Of a DNA stretch of 46,057 nucleotides, positions 8,906 through 18,500 are shown one piece after another. Source of the DNA: an uncultured Clostridia bacterium. GTDB lineage: Bacteria; Bacillota; Clostridia; Lachnospirales; CAG-274. Numbering within the stretch: position 1 is the stretch's first letter; every line of letters begins with the position of its first letter. The position numbers were made by a program, and so were the translations under genes. The stretch lies in assembly GCA_947585865.1 (NCBI GenBank), contig CANPXH010000016.1, positions 1 through 46,057 on the forward strand, in the 5' to 3' direction. The notes below the pieces were generated by a model that was not told the DNA's origin, did not search any database, and saw nothing but the letters and a program-made list of their open reading frames with translations.

Positions 8906-8934
8906 ATTTTAACACATTTTTTTGTATGTTGCAA
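8906..8934 (-). promoter_or_regulatory. Sigma-A promoter of the cobalamin operon
   Basis: Minus-strand TTGCAA (8934-8929), 17-nt spacer and TAAAAT (8911-8906). The predicted leader of about 87 nt contains a CCGCA/TGCGG hairpin just before the cobS ribosome-binding site. I do not see the B12-box or the length expected of a cobalamin riboswitch. Confidence 0.6.
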
Positions 8935-8943
8935 TTTTATATT

Positions 8944-8976
8944 GAAAAAAACGACCCGCATTGTCTGCGGATCGTT
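8944..8976 (-). terminator. Rho-independent terminator after the FMN-binding-like gene
   Basis: AACGATCCGCA (minus strand) pairs with TGCGGGTCGTT, with a G-T wobble, and is followed by six to seven T on the minus strand. It lies about 105 nt downstream of the 9083 stop and just upstream of the cobS promoter, separating the two transcription units. Confidence 0.8.
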
Positions 8977-9082
8977 TTAGCATGGAAAAAGCAATGAAAA
9001 AAACGTGTTGAAAAAACGGTGTTAAAAAGGCACGGCGCAGGCTTTTTATACGAAAGACAGGCTTCGCCCCGGTATGGCAATA

Positions 9083-9481
9083 TTATTTTTTTGCCTGTGC
9101 CAGCGCATTATCCACCGCATTGAGCAATATGCCCTCGGCAACCTCATAGTCCTTGTTTATCTCTATATCCGTGCTCTGATTTTCTATAACGGAAGCGGCA
9201 AGCTCGTCAAAGCAGGAATTGAACGTAGGATAAAAGACCTCCTGCGTCTCACCCATATCGCCCAGGGAAATACTTTCTATGGCGTTTTTGCTTACCTTCA
9301 CCTCTATCTCCACAGGCGAACCGTGAAGTATTATGCCCGAGGTATATGTACCTTCCTTGTATTTTCCCCTTCCCCCGAATATGAATACAATGACTGCGGC
9401 TATAATGGCGACTCCCAGCAATGCAAACACTGCCGTTCTTATAATATCCTTAAGCTTTACCACAAATATCTTGGATCGCAT
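9083..9481 (-). CDS. Membrane-anchored FMN_bind-like domain protein lacking the flavinylation motif
   Basis: This is a 132-aa protein. One N-terminal transmembrane helix (about residues 14-34, TAVFALLGVAIIAAVIVFIF) is followed by an extracytoplasmic domain that resembles the FMN_bind fold: YKEGTYTSG, then a strand pattern VEIEVKVSKNAIESISL, then IENQSTDIE, ending in LLNAVDNALAQAKK. In classical members the segment after QSTD is a SGAT[ST]-type motif whose Thr carries FMN; here it reads INKDYEVAEG, so covalent flavin attachment is unlikely. A good Shine-Dalgarno (AAAGGAG) precedes the ATG. It may be a structural or non-flavin member of the family; the role is unknown. Confidence 0.6.
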   Translation of the reverse strand: MRSKIFVVKLKDIIRTAVFALLGVAIIAAVIVFIFGGRGKYKEGTYTSGIILHGSPVEIEVKVSKNAIESISLGDMGETQEVFYPTFNSCFDELAASVIENQSTDIEINKDYEVAEGILLNAVDNALAQAKK

Positions 9482-9527
9482 ATGTAGGCTCCTTTCGTCT
9501 TTTATAATATCTTTTAATAAAATTATA

Positions 9528-9556
9528 TTATCAATAATGTATATTTATGTTATACT
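9528..9556 (+). promoter_or_regulatory. Extended -10 promoter for addB
   Basis: TTATCA (9528-9533), 17-nt spacer and TGT-TATACT with the extended -10 TG at 9548-9549. The predicted start is about 25-30 nt before the addB ATG, which has GGGAGG in front. Confidence 0.6.
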
Positions 9557-9589
9557 TATATAAAGCATTGAAAAACGGGAGGTGCTTCA

Positions 9590-12500
9590 ATGAGTCTCAG
9601 ATACATACTGGGAGGCACGGGCAGCGGCAAGACCGCTCAGTGCATAAAAGAGATAACAGAAAAAGACGATGCCGACAGGACATTGCTTTATATTGTGCCC
9701 GAGCAGTTCTCAATGGAGTCGGAAAGGCTTCTTTTGGCGGCAAACAAAAGGCATACCATAGTGAATACGAATGTTTTCAGCTTCAGGCATCTGGCATATC
9801 ATATCATAAGTAAGTTCGGCAGGAACGGAAAGGCTATGCTGGATGATGTGAGCAAGGCTATGCTTGTGAGGAAAATAGCATATTCCTTGGCGGATAAGCT
9901 TGTGTTCTTTTCAAAGAGCGTAGATAAGCAAGGCTTTATAGATGAACTCTGCGACACAATAGGCGAGCTCATGCACTACAGCGTAACGCCTTCCATGATA
10001 TCGTCTGCCATTGAAAATATGGCCGAAGGCAATCTTAAGATGAAGCTGTCCGACATATTGCTCATATACGAAAGCTACATAGGATATTTGAAAAGAGACT
10101 ATATATCCTCCGATGATATACTTGACATACTTGCAGAGCATATAGAGGAAAGCAGTATGTGCAAGGATGAAATATGGATAGACGGCTTTATGGGATTTAC
10201 GCCTCAGGAATACAATGTTATAGGCCATCTGCTCAAAAGCGGCAAAAGGGTCACTGTCACCCTTGATATGAACAGCAGCGCAATATCCTACGGCACGCCC
10301 GATCCCTTCGATCCCTTTTACAAAACAAAATGTACTGTAAACAAGCTTACGGCTCTTGCCTCAGAGGTGGGAACAAAAATTGAAAAGCCTCTTTGGCTGG
10401 GCGGCATAAAGGGGGATAAGAACAAAGAGCTCATGTATCTTGCTCAAAATTATTTGAGCTATTCTCCCGTAAAATACACGGGGAACACGGAAGCGATACA
10501 TATATACAAGGGAAGGGATATGTATTCCGAGATAGATCTTGTGTGCGGCAAAATAGTGAGCCTTGTGAGAGATAAGGGTATGAGATACAAGGATATAGCC
10601 GTTATAACAGGCTCTTCCGAGTATGAGATACCTCTTTGCCACAGCCTTAACAAATATGATATACCCAATTTTTTGGACCGCAGGCGAAGCATAATGAGCC
10701 ATTCTCTTACGGAGTTTGTCATTTCCGCCATAGACATAGCCGCTACGGACTACGGCGGCGACAGCGTGTTCAGATTTTTGAAAACGGGATATGCGGATAT
10801 TGACGAGGACAGTGTGTTTGAAATAGAGAACTACGTTATAGCCAACGGCATAAAAGGCTATATGTGGAAAAGGGGCGACTGGAAATACGGCTTTTATGAA
10901 AAAAGTCCTTTCGATCACGACAGCATAAACAATATAAAAGAAAGGATACTTGATATACTTTCGCCTCTTACCGACAATATAAGGCCGAATAAAAAATACA
11001 GCGTAAGGGAGATCACCAAGCTCCTCTTTGATCTTATAGATTCATGGGGAGCGGCGAAAAGGCACAGCGATATCATACAGCGGAACAAAGAGGATAACGA
11101 CCTTTCGGAAGCCGATATAAACACAGGCGTTTGGAACACCATAGCGGAGACTATGGAAAAGACGGTAAGCATACTGGGCGATGAGATCGTAAGCCCCAAG
11201 GAATATTCGGCAATAGTAAGGTCCGGGCTTTCCGCAGCCACTGTAGGAGTGGTGCCCGCTTTACAGGATATGCTTATAATAGGAGACATAGGAAGGACTA
11301 TACTTCCCAATGTAAAGGCAGTGTTTATGCTGGGAGTAAATGAAGGCAATGTTCCCTCCTACAGGGAAACAAGGGGGATATTCAACGACAGCGAAAGAGA
11401 ATATCTCAGCAGCAATGCCTTTGAGGTAGCTCCGGGCAGCATACAGGAAATAAATTCGGAGCGCTTTGAGATATACAATTGCCTTGCAAAGCCCTCGGAA
11501 TATCTTTGCATCACCTATGCGACAGGCAGCATAAGCGGCGACGGGCTCACGGCATCCCCCATAGTTTTCAGAATACTGGATATGTTCAAGGATATGGAGG
11601 TGCGTTCCATAGAAGACAAGGAGATAGGCCCAAAGGATATAGCTTCAAAGGAGCAGGCGTTTGGAATGCTTGTTTCCCGATTGTCCGAGGGCGGAGAGCT
11701 GCCGCCTGTGTACAAGGATATATACAGCTATCTTAAAAAGGATGAGATATACGGCAAGAGGATAGAGTTTCTGCTTAGGAGCACGGCGGAGCAGGCGGAT
11801 ACGGGATATCTTAACGACAAGGTGCTGCGGGGCATCTATCCCGACAGCATATATTCAGGCGTATCAAGGCTTGAGACATTTGCAAGGTGCCCTTATTCCT
11901 TCTTTTTGAAATATATAATAAAGGCGGAGGAAAGAGAGGTATATGAAATAAAGCCGAGGGATACGGGCAGCCTTTATCATTATGTGCTGGAGGACATATC
12001 GGAAAAGCTTAGAAAAAGCGATACGAACTGGCGCAGCCTTGAGGCCGGGGAGATACAGAGCATGGTGGATAAAAGCGTAGAGAGCATAACTGCCGATATG
12101 GGCATGGATATACTTAAGTCCACGGCACGCTACAAGCAGCTTACGCAAAGGGTAAAGAGGATAATAGGCAGAAGCGTGTGGGCGTTGTCCGAGCAGATAA
12201 AAGAAGGTCTTTTTGAACCTTTGGGCTATGAGATAGGCTTTGGCCCCGACGAAAAGCTGCCGCCTATAGTAATAGAACTGGACAAGGGCAGAAAAATGGT
12301 AATGACGGGCAGGATAGACAGAGTGGATGTAATGGTATCGGAGGAAAAGGTGTACACCAGGATAATAGATTACAAGAGCTCCGATAAAGACGTGAGCCTT
12401 ACCGATCTTTACTACGGCATACAGCTTCAGCTTCCCATATACATAGACGCCTTTGTGAAAAGCAGCAAAAGGGTAACGGGCAAGGACTATGTTCCCGCAG

Positions 12501-12934
12501 GCATATTTTATTTCCACATAAACGATCCCGTTATAAATTCTCTGCCTGTGGACAGCGCCGAAAGGATAGCGGAGCTTATGCTTGAAAGCTACAGCATGAA
12601 GGGCATAGTGCTGAATAACGAAAAGGTGAGCGGAGCCATGGACAAGGAAGGACACGGAGGCATATTCAAGGCGGCTGCCTTTTCAGATAAGGAATTCGGC
12701 GGCCTGCTGGAGCTTGCCCTAAGCACCGCAAAAGACATAGGCAATGAGATGATAAGGGGAAACGTAAAGGTGGAGCCTCTTGCCTCCTCAGGCGTATGCG
12801 GATACTGTCCTTACGGCAGTATATGCCGCCGCAGCAGCGGAAGAGGACAGGACAGAGAGGAGGATACGGACCGCCGCAGCGTATACGAAAGGATACGTGA
12901 AAAAAATGAAGAGTTGAAATTACAAACAGAATAA
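9590..12934 (+). CDS. addB: AddB subunit of the AddAB helicase-nuclease
   Basis: This is the ATP-binding and 5'-strand nuclease subunit of the AddAB complex, which processes double-strand DNA ends for RecA repair. The Walker A motif is GGTGSGKT (residues 8-15). The C-terminal RecB-family nuclease domain contains GRIDRVDV and IDYKSS. The iron-sulfur cluster that staples this domain is represented by four Cys: Cys767 (FARCPYSFF), Cys1070, Cys1073 and Cys1079 (VCGYCPYGSICR). The length (1114 aa) is close to the usual 1150. GGGAGG precedes the ATG. Unusually, addA does not follow; the next gene is an aminotransferase with its own promoter. Confidence 0.95.
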   Translation: MSLRYILGGTGSGKTAQCIKEITEKDDADRTLLYIVPEQFSMESERLLLAANKRHTIVNTNVFSFRHLAYHIISKFGRNGKAMLDDVSKAMLVRKIAYSLADKLVFFSKSVDKQGFIDELCDTIGELMHYSVTPSMISSAIENMAEGNLKMKLSDILLIYESYIGYLKRDYISSDDILDILAEHIEESSMCKDEIWIDGFMGFTPQEYNVIGHLLKSGKRVTVTLDMNSSAISYGTPDPFDPFYKTKCTVNKLTALASEVGTKIEKPLWLGGIKGDKNKELMYLAQNYLSYSPVKYTGNTEAIHIYKGRDMYSEIDLVCGKIVSLVRDKGMRYKDIAVITGSSEYEIPLCHSLNKYDIPNFLDRRRSIMSHSLTEFVISAIDIAATDYGGDSVFRFLKTGYADIDEDSVFEIENYVIANGIKGYMWKRGDWKYGFYEKSPFDHDSINNIKERILDILSPLTDNIRPNKKYSVREITKLLFDLIDSWGAAKRHSDIIQRNKEDNDLSEADINTGVWNTIAETMEKTVSILGDEIVSPKEYSAIVRSGLSAATVGVVPALQDMLIIGDIGRTILPNVKAVFMLGVNEGNVPSYRETRGIFNDSEREYLSSNAFEVAPGSIQEINSERFEIYNCLAKPSEYLCITYATGSISGDGLTASPIVFRILDMFKDMEVRSIEDKEIGPKDIASKEQAFGMLVSRLSEGGELPPVYKDIYSYLKKDEIYGKRIEFLLRSTAEQADTGYLNDKVLRGIYPDSIYSGVSRLETFARCPYSFFLKYIIKAEEREVYEIKPRDTGSLYHYVLEDISEKLRKSDTNWRSLEAGEIQSMVDKSVESITADMGMDILKSTARYKQLTQRVKRIIGRSVWALSEQIKEGLFEPLGYEIGFGPDEKLPPIVIELDKGRKMVMTGRIDRVDVMVSEEKVYTRIIDYKSSDKDVSLTDLYYGIQLQLPIYIDAFVKSSKRVTGKDYVPAGIFYFHINDPVINSLPVDSAERIAELMLESYSMKGIVLNNEKVSGAMDKEGHGGIFKAAAFSDKEFGGLLELALSTAKDIGNEMIRGNVKVEPLASSGVCGYCPYGSICRRSSGRGQDREEDTDRRSVYERIREKNEELKLQTE

Positions 12935-12942
12935 TCTATAAT
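12914..12942 (+). promoter_or_regulatory. Promoter of the aminotransferase gene, overlapping the addB 3' end
   Basis: TTGAAA (12914-12919), 17-nt spacer and TATAAT (12937-12942). It overlaps the last addB codons, so the aminotransferase can be transcribed independently. Confidence 0.65.
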
Positions 12943-12994
12943 AAAGATATACTTCGGTATGACAAAGTGTAAAATATTCGGGAGGTATACAAAA

Positions 12995-14179
12995 ATGATA
13001 TCAAAAAAAATGTCAAAGCTTGTTGCAGGCAGTTCTATAATAAGAGCAATGTTTCAAGACGGTAAAATTATGGCTGAGAAGTACGGCAGGGAAAACGTAT
13101 ATGATTTTTCATTGGGCAATCCTTCTATAGTGCCTCCGCCAACGGTAAAGGAGGCCATTGCGGACATAGCGCTCAACTCTCCTGAAATGGAGCTTCACGG
13201 CTATATGAGCAATGAAGGCTACGATGACGTAAGGCAGATCGTTGCCGAGCATATAAACAAGACCCACGGCACGGATTACAGCGCCAGGAACATAGTTATG
13301 ACAGTCGGCGCAGCAGGCGGTCTTAATGTGGCGCTTAAGTCTCTTATAGATCCGGGAGACGAGGTAATACTTGTTGCGCCTTATTTTGGCGAGTACGACA
13401 ACTATATTGCCAATTTTGACGGAGTCAAGGTGGTAGTGAGCCCGGACTATGAAAGATTTTCCATTAATTTTGACGAGCTTGAAGAAAAGATAACTCCAAA
13501 GACAAAGTTTATGATAATAAACAGTCCTAACAATCCCACAGGCGCCGTATACAGCGAGGAGGATATAAAGAGACTGGCGGAGATACTTGACAAAAAGCAG
13601 AAGGAGTACGGCACATCCATATTCCTCTTCAGCGATGAGCCCTATAGGGAGATAGCCTTTAACGGCGTTAAGGTGCCTTATGTTACCAAGTATTATTCAA
13701 ATGCCATAGTGGGCTATTCATATTCCAAGAGTCTTTCCCTTCCCGGCGAGAGGATAGGCTATCTTGTAATACCTACGGAGCTGGATGACTTTGAGGATAC
13801 GATCGTTGCCATGAGCGTAGCCACAAGAATAATGGGCTTTGTAAATGCGCCCAGCCTTATGCAGAAGGTCATCGCAAGGTGTATCGGTCAGACCTCCGAT
13901 CTTAAGGTCTATGAGGAAAATAAGGAAATACTTTATAAGGCGCTTATCGAGTACGGCTATGAGTGTGTTGAGCCGGGCGGCACATTTTATATGTTCCCCA
14001 AATGCCCTATACCCAATGACAAGGAGTTCTGCGCCAAGGCCAAGGATTTCAGGCTCGTTATAGTTCCGGGTACGGGCTTTAGCTGTCCGGGATATTTCAG
14101 GATAGCCTTTTGCGTGGACAAGTCTACGGTTGTCAATTCCTTGGACAGCTTTAAGCAGCTTATTGATTTTTATAAATAA
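12995..14179 (+). CDS. PLP-dependent class I aminotransferase (aspartate aminotransferase-like)
   Basis: This is a 394-aa fold-type I aminotransferase. The PLP lysine is Lys245 in YSYSKSLSLPGERIGYL. The substrate and cofactor motifs NSPNNPTGAVYS (about 177-188) and SDEPYREI (about 213) and the N-terminal FSLGNPS are present. The start at 12995 is preceded by GGAGG with 9-nt spacing; an upstream ATG at 12959 would sit almost at the transcription start. It probably transaminates aspartate or a related amino acid in the cytoplasm; exact specificity cannot be read. It stands alone between addB and a convergent spoIIP. Confidence 0.85.
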   Translation: MISKKMSKLVAGSSIIRAMFQDGKIMAEKYGRENVYDFSLGNPSIVPPPTVKEAIADIALNSPEMELHGYMSNEGYDDVRQIVAEHINKTHGTDYSARNIVMTVGAAGGLNVALKSLIDPGDEVILVAPYFGEYDNYIANFDGVKVVVSPDYERFSINFDELEEKITPKTKFMIINSPNNPTGAVYSEEDIKRLAEILDKKQKEYGTSIFLFSDEPYREIAFNGVKVPYVTKYYSNAIVGYSYSKSLSLPGERIGYLVIPTELDDFEDTIVAMSVATRIMGFVNAPSLMQKVIARCIGQTSDLKVYEENKEILYKALIEYGYECVEPGGTFYMFPKCPIPNDKEFCAKAKDFRLVIVPGTGFSCPGYFRIAFCVDKSTVVNSLDSFKQLIDFYK

Positions 14180-14284
14180 TGCCGCGGCGTGTAAAGATGC
14201 GCCTTGGCTAAGCTTAAAAAAAGCAAGCATTTAAGTATGCCGATATGTGCCGTTGTCTGTGAGCGGCTCTTGCGGTATTATATT

Positions 14285-14318
14285 AAGGCGAAGCGTCCGA
14301 TATTGCTTCGCCTTTTTT
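14285..14318. terminator. Terminator between the aminotransferase and spoIIP
   Basis: AAGGCGAAGC-(10 nt)-GCTTCGCCTT is followed by TTTT on the plus strand. It terminates the aminotransferase transcript and abuts the spoIIP stop codon on the other strand. Confidence 0.85.
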
Positions 14319-15279
14319 AATGCTCCAGACACACCCTTCCTATTACCTCGGCTATCCTTTCTATGCTGTTGTTTATCTCCTCTACCGTATTGGTCTGTGC
14401 GCCAAGCTCTATGAGCATACTCTTGTCCTTCATATGGAGTGAGTAGCGATAGGCATTGAGATATATTTTTCTTGTAAGGTTGGGATGAAGCTCGTTCATG
14501 GCAAGCTGCATTTTAAGGCTTAAGGCAAGGTTCGTGGCGAGATACGGATTTTCAAGACCCTTTATGCTTTTGAGGCGTGAGCCCTCCCACTTGGTGCAAA
14601 GTCCGTTGAAAAACATTACCTTGGCGCATTTTTCGCCGTTGTCCTCGGCCACAAGGCGCAGGTTATCGTTTACGCCGTCTCTGTGGAGATCTATTACCAG
14701 CTCTATAGAAGGATTTTCCTCTATGATATGCGTTATGACAGGCTCCATTCTTTCATAGGCTCCGTCACGCTGTATACTGCCGTTCACCACATCAAAGCGA
14801 TCGGTGATATGTAAGCACTCTATACCGTATTTGTCCTCTATAAGGCTCTTGAGATATTCTCCCGCACCGATCACTCCCTCGTTCACATTTTTGCTGTCGG
14901 CAAACATTTCGCTGCCGTGGGTATGGAATATAAGTATTTTAGGCCCGCCGTTTTCATCCGTATTTACAGTAACATCACGGGCCATAAGCTTATCTGCATC
15001 AAAAAGCTCCTTGTCCATGCCGGTTTTCTTGTCTACGGCATAATAATACTTTCTCAAATAATTTATATCTCTCATTTTGTTTATATCGTATTGCGGAACG
15101 TACTGCGCCGTCAGAGTATCCGAAACGGTGAGAGAAGCATCTCCCATTTCATAGAACGTCACATGGGAAGCCACCTTATCCGAATACTGATGTGAATATA
15201 TGAAAAAGCCGTTTAAAATAAGGCATACAACAACAAAAACAAGGCCTGATCTTTTCAACGCCGAATACCCCCAAGACAT
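14317..15279 (-). CDS. spoIIP: Stage II sporulation protein P, peptidoglycan amidase
   Basis: SpoIIP is an N-acetylmuramoyl-L-alanine amidase and endopeptidase that, with SpoIID and SpoIIM, drives engulfment of the forespore. An N-terminal transmembrane segment (about residues 12-29) anchors a domain with Zn-ligand motifs FHTHGSEMF (about 121) and DLHRDGV (about 197). The length (320 aa) is normal for a clostridial member. The ATG at 15279 has only a weak Shine-Dalgarno; a TTG at 15258, 7 nt after GGGGGT, would begin MKRSGLVFVV and is a credible alternative start. It indicates a sporulating lineage. Confidence 0.92.
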   Translation of the reverse strand: MSWGYSALKRSGLVFVVVCLILNGFFIYSHQYSDKVASHVTFYEMGDASLTVSDTLTAQYVPQYDINKMRDINYLRKYYYAVDKKTGMDKELFDADKLMARDVTVNTDENGGPKILIFHTHGSEMFADSKNVNEGVIGAGEYLKSLIEDKYGIECLHITDRFDVVNGSIQRDGAYERMEPVITHIIEENPSIELVIDLHRDGVNDNLRLVAEDNGEKCAKVMFFNGLCTKWEGSRLKSIKGLENPYLATNLALSLKMQLAMNELHPNLTRKIYLNAYRYSLHMKDKSMLIELGAQTNTVEEINNSIERIAEVIGRVCLEH

Positions 15280-15419
15280 AGTTTCACTACAGGTTAGTCT
15301 ATGATATTAATATTCGTATTAGCACAAATTTACAAAAATATTTTTTAAAATTGTAAGTAATTGATAAAAAACAAATGGAGGAAGAAAATTCATAATTTAT
15401 TCATTGATTTTTATTGGTT

Positions 15420-15447
15420 TTGATGTATGATAAATTTATATTAATAT
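15420..15447 (+). promoter_or_regulatory. Possible promoter of the pectate lyase gene
   Basis: The 245-nt divergent gap before the lyase is very AT-rich. The best match is TTGATG (15420-15425), 16 nt and TAATAT (15442-15447), leaving a leader of about 70 nt. No known riboswitch or clear operator was recognised in the gap. Confidence 0.3.
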
Positions 15448-15524
15448 GGAATAGTTTCTAAAAATATCAGGGGGTTTTGGGATAAGCCATATTTTTAAAA
15501 TTTATATCGGGAGGGAAGAAATTT

Positions 15525-18500
15525 ATGAAAAAGGGCTTAAAAAGAATTTTAAGCACATTTCTCTCAGCAGCCATGCTTGTGGGCTCAATGACTGTTGCGC
15601 CTGTTGACGCAATGGCAGCCACTATAGCAGGCGGCGGCTGGTATGAGGCAATATTTGCAGAGCTTACAGGCGTAAGTGACAGTGACGTAACGGCTGTATC
15701 CTGGAGCGGTACGGACACAGGCTCTCTTACAGGCGATGCTCTGCAGTATCTCGTAAGAGATGTAAACGGAAAGGTACGTATAGACATTCCGGGAGTAAAG
15801 CCCGGCAGCTATACATTAAGCGTAACTGCAGGCGGCACAACGCTTAAGAAGGAAAACATAACGGTTTATGAGTACGACCGTTCAGGCTATGCTCACTTCA
15901 ATTATAACGAGGGCGTAGGCGCATATACGGACGAAGGTACTCTTAAGCCAAACGCAAAGGTATTGTATGTTACCAATGAAAACAAGGACAGTGTTTCCGT
16001 AACGGCAGGAGGCACAACAGTCACAGGTATAGGCAACATACTTAACTCAGCAGGCGCGACTCCTAAGGAAACAGGAGCCTTGACAAACACCAACAGCGGC
16101 ATTATACAAAAGCTTGCTCAGGAGGGAACGCCTCTTGTAGTCAGGATAATAGGCGATGTAAAGGCTCCTGATGGTCTTACCGCATACGATTCCTTTAATT
16201 ACGGCGGTTCGGTAGGCGACAACGGCTTTATGGCAAGAATGCAGGGCGGCAAAGACGTTACAATAGAGGGTATAGGTACAGACGCCACAGTAGACGGCTG
16301 GGGCATACACTTTATATGCTCAACAGCAGGCTATCAGGCAGGCCGCTTCGGCAAGAGCTTTGAGGTAAGGAATATAACCTTCCGCAATGTTCCCGAGGAC
16401 TGCGTAGGCATGGAAGGTCAGCAGACGGGCAGCGAATTATCAGCTCCGGTCGAGCGCTGCTGGATACACCATTGTGAATTCTACAAGCCGACTATTTCCA
16501 ACCCTGCCGAAGGCGACAAGGACGGCGGCGACGGCGCCTGCGATTTCAAGAGAGGTCAGTATTTCACAAACAGCTACTGCTACTATGAGGGCTACCACAA
16601 GACAAATCTTGTAGGTTCTTCGGACACAAGTCTTCAGTACAATCTGACATATCATCACAATCATTGGAAGGATTGTGAATCCAGAGGTCCTCTCGGACGC
16701 CAGGCAAATATACATATGTATAACAACTTCTTTGAAAATCAGACAGCCTATGCTATGAACACAAGAGCAGACTGTTACATTTTCTCGGAGTACAATTTAT
16801 TCTATCAGTGTAATGATCCCCAGTGGGTAAAGAGCGACGGAGGCCCTATAAAGAGCTATAACGACTCTCTTACAGGCTGTAAGGGAAATATGAACGCTAC
16901 TGTAGTAACGGATAAAAACCAGGTTATTCCAAACAACAACAAATATTCTGATTTTGATACCAATCCAAGTCTGAGCTACATACCGTCAGGCAATTACAAG
17001 CTTGATGAAAGCATAGCTCTTGCCAAGGCGACGGTACTTTCACAGGCTGGCGTTATGAAGGCGGAGCCTGTTATGGATCCCGAAAGCGTAGATACCTCCG
17101 TTGTAGCAGGCGACAGACAGCCTACGGCTTCTGTAAAGCTTCCATATGATCAGGATCTTAACAACAAGTATCTTACGAGCACTCACATGACTAAGGACAA
17201 TATTATATTCAATGTCAGCAAGCTCAGCAGTTCATGTGTAAATCTCGGCAGGAACGCAGAAGGTCAGGATATAGTATTCAATGTAAATACAGCCGTTAAT
17301 ATTTCAATTACAGACGGCGGTTCAAATACTCCTGTAATTCTTATGAATTCAGACGGCGAGCAGATAATCTCAGGCACAGACACGGCTTACAATCTGCCTG
17401 CAGGCACTTATATCATACAGTCAGGAATATTAGATAAGGGCCAATATAAGGAAGCTAAGATAACGCATCTTAAGATAACGGCATTCGATCCTAATGCGCC
17501 TACAGAGGCGGAGCCTACTACTCAGGCTACCACTCAGACTAAGGAAACAACTCAGTCTACAACAAGCGCTCAGGAGCCAGATACTCAGGCTACCACTCAG
17601 GCTCAGGGCGGCGGAGATGTTGGCGGCGGAGATACCGATGCAGATAATACTCTCCATAACTTCACACATGACGGACTTAACGATCCTGAGGAATTCTTTG
17701 ATTTTGAAGGCAATCTTTCAACAGGCAAGGGTACTGTAGACTATAAGGGTCAGACTCTTACAAGATGCCTTAAGATGGAATCAAGTACCCATATAGGATT
17801 TACATCGGGCAAAGGAAAGCTCATACTTGTTATAAAAGACGGCACCGAAATAAAGATAGACGGCACGCCGGTACAGTTCACAAGCATGACAAGTCTCGGA
17901 AGCAGCGCTTATGAATATGCAATAGATGCAGGAACACATACTATAACAAAGGGCGATGGTTCTCCTAACCTCTTCTATATAGAGTATGTATCAGATACGC
18001 CTAAGCCTGTAGAGCCTACCGTTGATACGGCGGAGCTTTCGGTTGTGAGCCAGACGGTATCAAGGGGCGCAAAGGTAAGCGTACCTGTTAAGATAAGCGG
18101 CATCACTTCTCTTGCAAACTATGCTGTTACATTGAGCTACACGCCGGGCGCTCTTACATACGTATCTGTACAGAACGGTACGGCTTGCACGACAGACAAG
18201 ATAGAAGCAAATCCGTCATCAGGTCAGGTAAAGGTAGCAGGTGTAAATTCTGCCAATACTATGGAAGATGGTTACCTCTTCTATGTAAACTTTACGGCAA
18301 ACAGCACTACCAACGTAAATATAAGTGTTGAAGACATTAAGTCTGATGAAACTACGGATATTAAGTACACTGTTAAAAACGGAACTGTTACCGTAACCAC
18401 ATCAGCCCAGTCCTTAAAGGGCGATGCTGATATGAACGGCAAGGTAGAAACAGCAGACGCCATTGTTGTGCTTAACCATATTTCTCATATTAAGTCCATA

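Noticed and set aside
9911..12655. Long minus-strand frames within addB
   Set aside because: They are antisense to a complete addB with intact motifs and have no ribosome-binding sites or known domains.
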